A stretch of 64,000 nt of DNA, taken from contig NZ_JALHMP010000008.1 in assembly GCF_022843985.1 (NCBI RefSeq), forward strand, positions 1 through 64,000, written 5' to 3'. The translations under genes were made by a program, and so were the position numbers. Below the pieces are notes generated by a model, which saw only the letters and a program-made list of their open reading frames with translations, was not told the DNA's origin and did no database searches. Origin of the DNA: Phreatobacter sp. (lineage in GTDB: Bacteria; Pseudomonadota; Alphaproteobacteria; Rhizobiales; Phreatobacteraceae). Below, one piece after another: positions 60,434 through 64,000 of this stretch. How positions within the stretch are numbered: position 1 is the first letter of the stretch; every line of letters begins with the position of its first letter.

Positions 60434-62542
60434 ATGTTGCCCAAGGCCTTCCTTGCGCTGCTCAGTGCTGTTGATCAGTCCCAGGCCGTCATCGAATTCC
60501 GGCCTGACGGGACGATCGTCAAGGCCAACAGAAATTTCCTTAACGTCATGGGTTTCAGGCTCGACGAGATCCAGGGGCGTCACCATTCCATCTTCGTCGA
60601 CCCAAGCGAGCGGGACACCGACGCCTACCGCACCTTCTGGGCCGACCTCGCCGCCGGTCGCTTTCAGCAGGCCGAGTTCCGCCGCATTGCCCGTGATGGT
60701 CGCGACGTCTGGATCCAGGCCACCTACACGCCGATCAAGAACTGGCGCGGCCGCGTCGTCCGGATCGTGAAGTTCGCCACCGACATCACCGACCTGAAGC
60801 GGGCGCGTGCCGATGATGCCGGCAAGATCGCCGCGCTCGACCGTTCGCAGGCGGTGATCGAGTTCGCCCTCGACGGGACCATCCTCGCCGCCAACGCGAA
60901 TTTTGCCGCCACCGTCGGCTATGCGCCCGAGCTTCTCACCGGGCGGCATCACAGCATGTTCATGCCGTCAGACGTGGTTCATAGCGCCCCCTACCGCGCG
61001 TTCTGGCAGGCATTGGGTCGCGGCGAGTTCCAGTCCGGGGAGTTCCGCCGCCTGGCGAAGGACGGGCGCGAGATCTGGCTGCAGGCGACCTACAACCCCG
61101 TCTTCGGTCCAGATGGGAAGCCGGTCAAGATCGTCAAATTTGCATCCGATATCACCGCCGAGAAGATGCGGGGCCTCGATGCCGCGGGCAAACTGCGTGC
61201 GATCGACAGGTCCCAGGCGGTGATCGAGTTCGCACCGGATGGCACCATCCAGACCGCCAACGAGATCTTCCTCGCCTGTGTCGGCTATCGTCTCGACGAA
61301 ATCGTCGGCCGCCATCACCGGCTTTTCGTGGACGAGAGCGAGGGCAATAGCCCGGGCTATGCGGCCTTCTGGACGGCGCTCGGCCGTGGTGAATTCAAGT
61401 CGGGCGAGTTCGGCCGGCGCGGCAAGGACGGTCGCCGCATCTGGCTGCAGGCGACCTACAACCCGGTCCTCGGCCCGGATGGCAAGCCGATCAAGATCGT
61501 CAAGTTCGCCTCCGACATCTCTGCGGACGTGCGGCGACGCGAGCAGTTCCACCTGCTCTCCCTTGTCGCCAACGAGACATCGAACTCGGTCATCATCACC
61601 GACGCCGCAGGCATGATCGAATATGTCAATCCGGGCTTCGAACGCACGACCGGGTACAAGGCGGCTGACGTCAAGGGACGCAAGCCCGGAGACCTCCTCC
61701 AGGGGGCGGCCACGAGCGCCGAAACCCGCGCCGCCATCGCCGAGCATCTGCGCCGTCGGGAGCCCTACTACTGCGAAATCCTCAACTACAGCCGCGACGG
61801 CCAGCCGTTCTGGAACTCGCTGGCGATCAATCCGGTCTTCGACGCCAGCGGACAGATCGAGCGCTATGTGTCGATCCAGACCGACATTACCCCGACCAAG
61901 CAGGCCGCGCTTGCCAAGACCGCCCAGATCGACTCGATCAGCGCGAACAATGCCCTGGCCGAATGGTCCATCGGCGACGGACGGCTGATCATGGCCAACC
62001 GCTTTCTCGACGGCAAGGGCGTCACGTCCGGGTCGACCGTCGGCCTTTCGAACCTGCTCGCCGAAGCCGATCGCAGCCGGCTGTTGCGCGGCGAGGCCGT
62101 GCGGCGCGAACTGGCCTGGCCCGGGATCGGCAACGAGGCCGTCTGGCTGGAGGCCATCTTCTCCGTCCTCAACGACATCGAGGGCCGGCCGGAGCGCATC
62201 CTGATGTGTGCCGTCGACATCACGAACCGTCGCCGCGCCATGGAACAGACGAACCAGGCCCTGGCCGAGGTCCTCCATTCGGCCGATCAGATCGGCGCCA
62301 TCACCAGCGCTATCGAGACCATCGCCAAACAGACCAACCTGCTGGCGCTCAACGCGACCATCGAGGCGGCGCGCGCGGGCGAGGCTGGCAAAGGCTTCGC
62401 CGTCGTCGCCCAGGAGGTCAAGATGCTCGCCTCGCGCTCGTCGTCCTCGTCGTCCGAGATCTCCGCCTTGCTGGAGACCAGCCGCAACCGGATCGGGGTG
62501 CTGGCCGAGACCCTCGAGAGCCTGAACGTCCAGGCGGCCTGA
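60434..62542 (+). CDS. cytosolic multi-PAS chemoreceptor-like protein
   Basis: A 702-aa protein without signal or membrane segments (numbering here from ATG 60422). Three near-identical PAS/PAC units start at residues 18, 140 and 262 with an exact 122-residue period; a fourth, different PAS covers about 380-495 ([20 protein letters not shown]), and a degenerate fifth about 505-605. The C-terminus is only the tip of a methyl-accepting chemotaxis signalling domain ([35 protein letters not shown]) at 620-700, much shorter than usual. GGAG precedes ATG 60434 better than ATG 60422. It probably senses redox, light or a ligand through the PAS units and signals to a chemotaxis-type kinase. Confidence 0.9.
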   Translation: MLPKAFLALLSAVDQSQAVIEFRPDGTIVKANRNFLNVMGFRLDEIQGRHHSIFVDPSERDTDAYRTFWADLAAGRFQQAEFRRIARDGRDVWIQATYTPIKNWRGRVVRIVKFATDITDLKRARADDAGKIAALDRSQAVIEFALDGTILAANANFAATVGYAPELLTGRHHSMFMPSDVVHSAPYRAFWQALGRGEFQSGEFRRLAKDGREIWLQATYNPVFGPDGKPVKIVKFASDITAEKMRGLDAAGKLRAIDRSQAVIEFAPDGTIQTANEIFLACVGYRLDEIVGRHHRLFVDESEGNSPGYAAFWTALGRGEFKSGEFGRRGKDGRRIWLQATYNPVLGPDGKPIKIVKFASDISADVRRREQFHLLSLVANETSNSVIITDAAGMIEYVNPGFERTTGYKAADVKGRKPGDLLQGAATSAETRAAIAEHLRRREPYYCEILNYSRDGQPFWNSLAINPVFDASGQIERYVSIQTDITPTKQAALAKTAQIDSISANNALAEWSIGDGRLIMANRFLDGKGVTSGSTVGLSNLLAEADRSRLLRGEAVRRELAWPGIGNEAVWLEAIFSVLNDIEGRPERILMCAVDITNRRRAMEQTNQALAEVLHSADQIGAITSAIETIAKQTNLLALNATIEAARAGEAGKGFAVVAQEVKMLASRSSSSSSEISALLETSRNRIGVLAETLESLNVQAA
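60473..61570 (+). repeat. three tandem PAS-coding units of 366 bases
   Basis: Units begin at 60473, 60839 and 61205. Each starts with a codon run for D(Q/R)SQAVIEF and ends with IVKFA(S/T)DI plus a linker. The spacing is exactly 366 bases both times, which points to tandem duplication within the gene. Units 2 and 3 are more alike than unit 1. Confidence 0.85.
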
Positions 62543-62814
62543 CCTAAAGTCCGGCGAAATGCGGACGCATCCCGCCGGCGCGAACCTCGCGCGCCGGCTG
62601 TGGCGCCGGTGCGGGTGGAAAGCGCCCGGCGCCGATCCCGGTAGCGGCATAAGCGGGGGACGAAAGCCCCTATCCGGGGGTGACGAACAGTTCAAACACC
62701 CCGCGCCACATTCATCAGCGCGGGGCCGCGCCTCGCCATGGCGAAGCGGTGCTGGCGGAGGCGGGTGACGGCCGGCCAGCTGAGCGGCACCGGCCCGCCA
62801 ATGCGTCACTCCTG
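62543..62814. other. intergenic region between converging genes
   Basis: About 270 GC-rich bases with no convincing gene. A perfect 8-base stem (CCCCGCGC at 62699-62706 and GCGCGGGG at 62718-62725) could end one or both transcripts, although it lacks a T run. Confidence 0.5.
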
Positions 62815-63999
62815 TCAGCGGAAGACGAGCGTCGGCAGAGCCAGTGAGATCCAGGGCACGTAGGACAGCACCATCAGGCAGGCAAAGATCACGCCGATGA
62901 AGACCGGCAGGTACCGCATCATCTTGTCGATACTGGTGCCTGCCACCTGCGCGGCAGCAAAGAGGTTCACGCCGAACGGCGGCGTAATCATCCCCATGGC
63001 CAGGTTCACCACCATGACCGTGCCGAAGTGGACGCTGTCGATGCCCAGCCGCTGCGCCGCCTCCGCCAGGATCGGCGCCAGCACGATGATGGAGGCCGAG
63101 GTCTCCACGAACATGCCGATCACGAACAGGAACAGGTTCACGGCCATCAGATAGGAGTTCGCATCGTCGAAGGTCTTGACCAGCCATTCGGCTGCCATGT
63201 CCGGCACGCCCTGGCGGTTGAGCAGCCAGGAGAACAGCGTCGCGGCTGCGATGATGAACATGATGACCGCCGAGCTGATCACCGACTTCTTGAAGATCGG
63301 GTAGAGGTTGGGCAGCCGGATCTCACGGTGGATGAAGACGCCAACGATGATCGCGTAGACCACTGCGACCACCGAGGCTTCGGTTGGCGTGGTGATCCCG
63401 CCATAGATGCCACCCAACACCACCACCGGCATCAACAGCGCCCAGCCGGCCTGCTTCGTTGCCACCAGGAAGGGCAGCCGACCTTCGCCATCGTTCTTGC
63501 CCCAGCCCTTGATGCGGCACCAGATCAATACGGTCGCGACCAGCGCGCTGGAGATGAGGAGCCCAGGTCCGAAGCCCGCGATGAACAGCTCCGGGATGCT
63601 CGTCTGCGTGCTGACGCCGTAGAGGATCAACGGGATGGAGGGCGGTATGATCACGCCGAGTTCAGCGGCGGTTGCCTGCAGAGCCGCGGCGAAGGCCACG
63701 GGGTACCCTGCGCGGACCAGTGCCGGGATCATGATCGCGCCGATGGCGAAGGTGGTCGCGACCGACGAACCGCTGATGGCAGCGAAGATCATGCAGGTCA
63801 GGACGCAGGTCGCGGGAAGCCCGCCCTGGATGCCGCCCACGATCGACTTCGCGAAATCCACCAGCCGGCGGGAGATGCCGCCGACATCCATCAGGTTGCC
63901 GGCCAGGATGAAGAAGGGGATCGCCGCCAGCGGAAAGCGGTCGAGCCCGATGAAAAGCTGCTGCGCCGCCACGATCAGCGGGAAATTGGTGTAGCCGGT
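62815..63999 (-). CDS. dctM: TRAP transporter large permease (DctM family), N-terminus outside window
   Basis: At least 395 residues of a DctM/TRAP-T large subunit, with the frame still open at the window edge (GYTNFPLIV precedes AAQQLFIGLD). Hallmarks are FPLAAIPFFILAGNLMDVGG, SGSSVATTFAIGAIMIPALV, GVIIPPSIPLILYGVSTQTS and, late, MGMITPPFGVNLFAAAQVAG. TRAP systems import carboxylates with sodium. The small permease and the receptor should lie beyond the edge, upstream on the same strand. The receptor remnant at 59349 is in the opposite orientation, so it is not part of this operon. Confidence 0.93.
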   Translation of the reverse strand, partial: TGYTNFPLIVAAQQLFIGLDRFPLAAIPFFILAGNLMDVGGISRRLVDFAKSIVGGIQGGLPATCVLTCMIFAAISGSSVATTFAIGAIMIPALVRAGYPVAFAAALQATAAELGVIIPPSIPLILYGVSTQTSIPELFIAGFGPGLLISSALVATVLIWCRIKGWGKNDGEGRLPFLVATKQAGWALLMPVVVLGGIYGGITTPTEASVVAVVYAIIVGVFIHREIRLPNLYPIFKKSVISSAVIMFIIAAATLFSWLLNRQGVPDMAAEWLVKTFDDANSYLMAVNLFLFVIGMFVETSASIIVLAPILAEAAQRLGIDSVHFGTVMVVNLAMGMITPPFGVNLFAAAQVAGTSIDKMMRYLPVFIGVIFACLMVLSYVPWISLALPTLVFR

Positions 64000-64000
64000 G

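Noticed and set aside
60968-63187. 739-codon open frame on the minus strand
   Set aside because: It runs antisense through the PAS gene and into the TRAP permease in another frame; no domain is visible.

Overview
The window is GC-rich, tightly packed alphaproteobacterial DNA, most likely from the Hyphomicrobiales (Rhizobiales). The pointers are a trb-type integrative element at the 3' end of guaA, a hemP-hmuTUV heme locus, DUF559 genes with palindromic repeats, many small Gly/Arg-rich exported proteins, and a BciA-type 8-vinyl reductase. BciA acts in bacteriochlorophyll synthesis, so a phototroph or a descendant of one is possible. No rRNA, tRNA or CRISPR array was seen.

Layout. (1) 1-5026: right end of an integrative and conjugative element (trbG, trbI, DUF2274 gene, LysR regulator, AlpA-like excisionase, P4-type integrase) abutting the 3' end of guaA. 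(2) 5027-20553: core and housekeeping genes: guaA, an rsmB-family rRNA methyltransferase, a membrane diguanylate cyclase, small exported proteins, a MAPEG protein, guaB, an Mrp/ApbC Fe-S carrier, a TusA-like protein, DUF2478, an M20 peptidase, a D-lactate dehydrogenase-type flavoenzyme and a metallophosphoesterase. (3) 20705-29843: a catabolic locus with a FadR-type GntR regulator and SDR on one strand and, on the other, a branched-chain-amino-acid-type ABC importer whose second permease and both ATPases are one fused 840-aa polypeptide, then a DUF559 nuclease gene framed by palindromic repeats, a 3-hydroxyacyl-CoA/carnitine-type dehydrogenase and a BKACE enzyme. (4) 29942-38330: a heme acquisition locus, with receptor-tonB-hmuD-hutX leftward and hemP-hmuT-hmuU-hmuV rightward from one divergent promoter region, ending in an Rrf2 regulator.

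(5) 38475-45256: assorted genes (DUF6600-like exported protein, TadG-like protein with a VWA domain, IlvD/Edd sugar-acid dehydratase, small exported proteins, bciA). (6) 45355-53928: a HutC/PhnF-type regulator followed by a run in which a Ugp/Mal-type sugar or glycerol-phosphate importer and a PhnCDE phosphonate-type importer are interleaved, ending with a metallophosphoesterase. This is the most unusual gene arrangement here and suggests uptake and hydrolysis of an organophosphorus compound. (7) 53981-59257: a MarR regulator divergent from crotonase, feruloyl-CoA-synthase-like ligase, amidohydrolase and Bug-type solute receptor genes, probably for an aromatic acid. (8) 59264-64000: a decayed TRAP solute-receptor tail, about 0.9 kb with little coding, a cytosolic multi-PAS chemoreceptor-like protein with three PAS units at an exact 366-bp period, and a TRAP large permease running off the end.

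Protein calls come from reading translations and recognising family motifs; no database search was made. Where a start codon was moved inward from the longest open frame, the reason is given in the entry.
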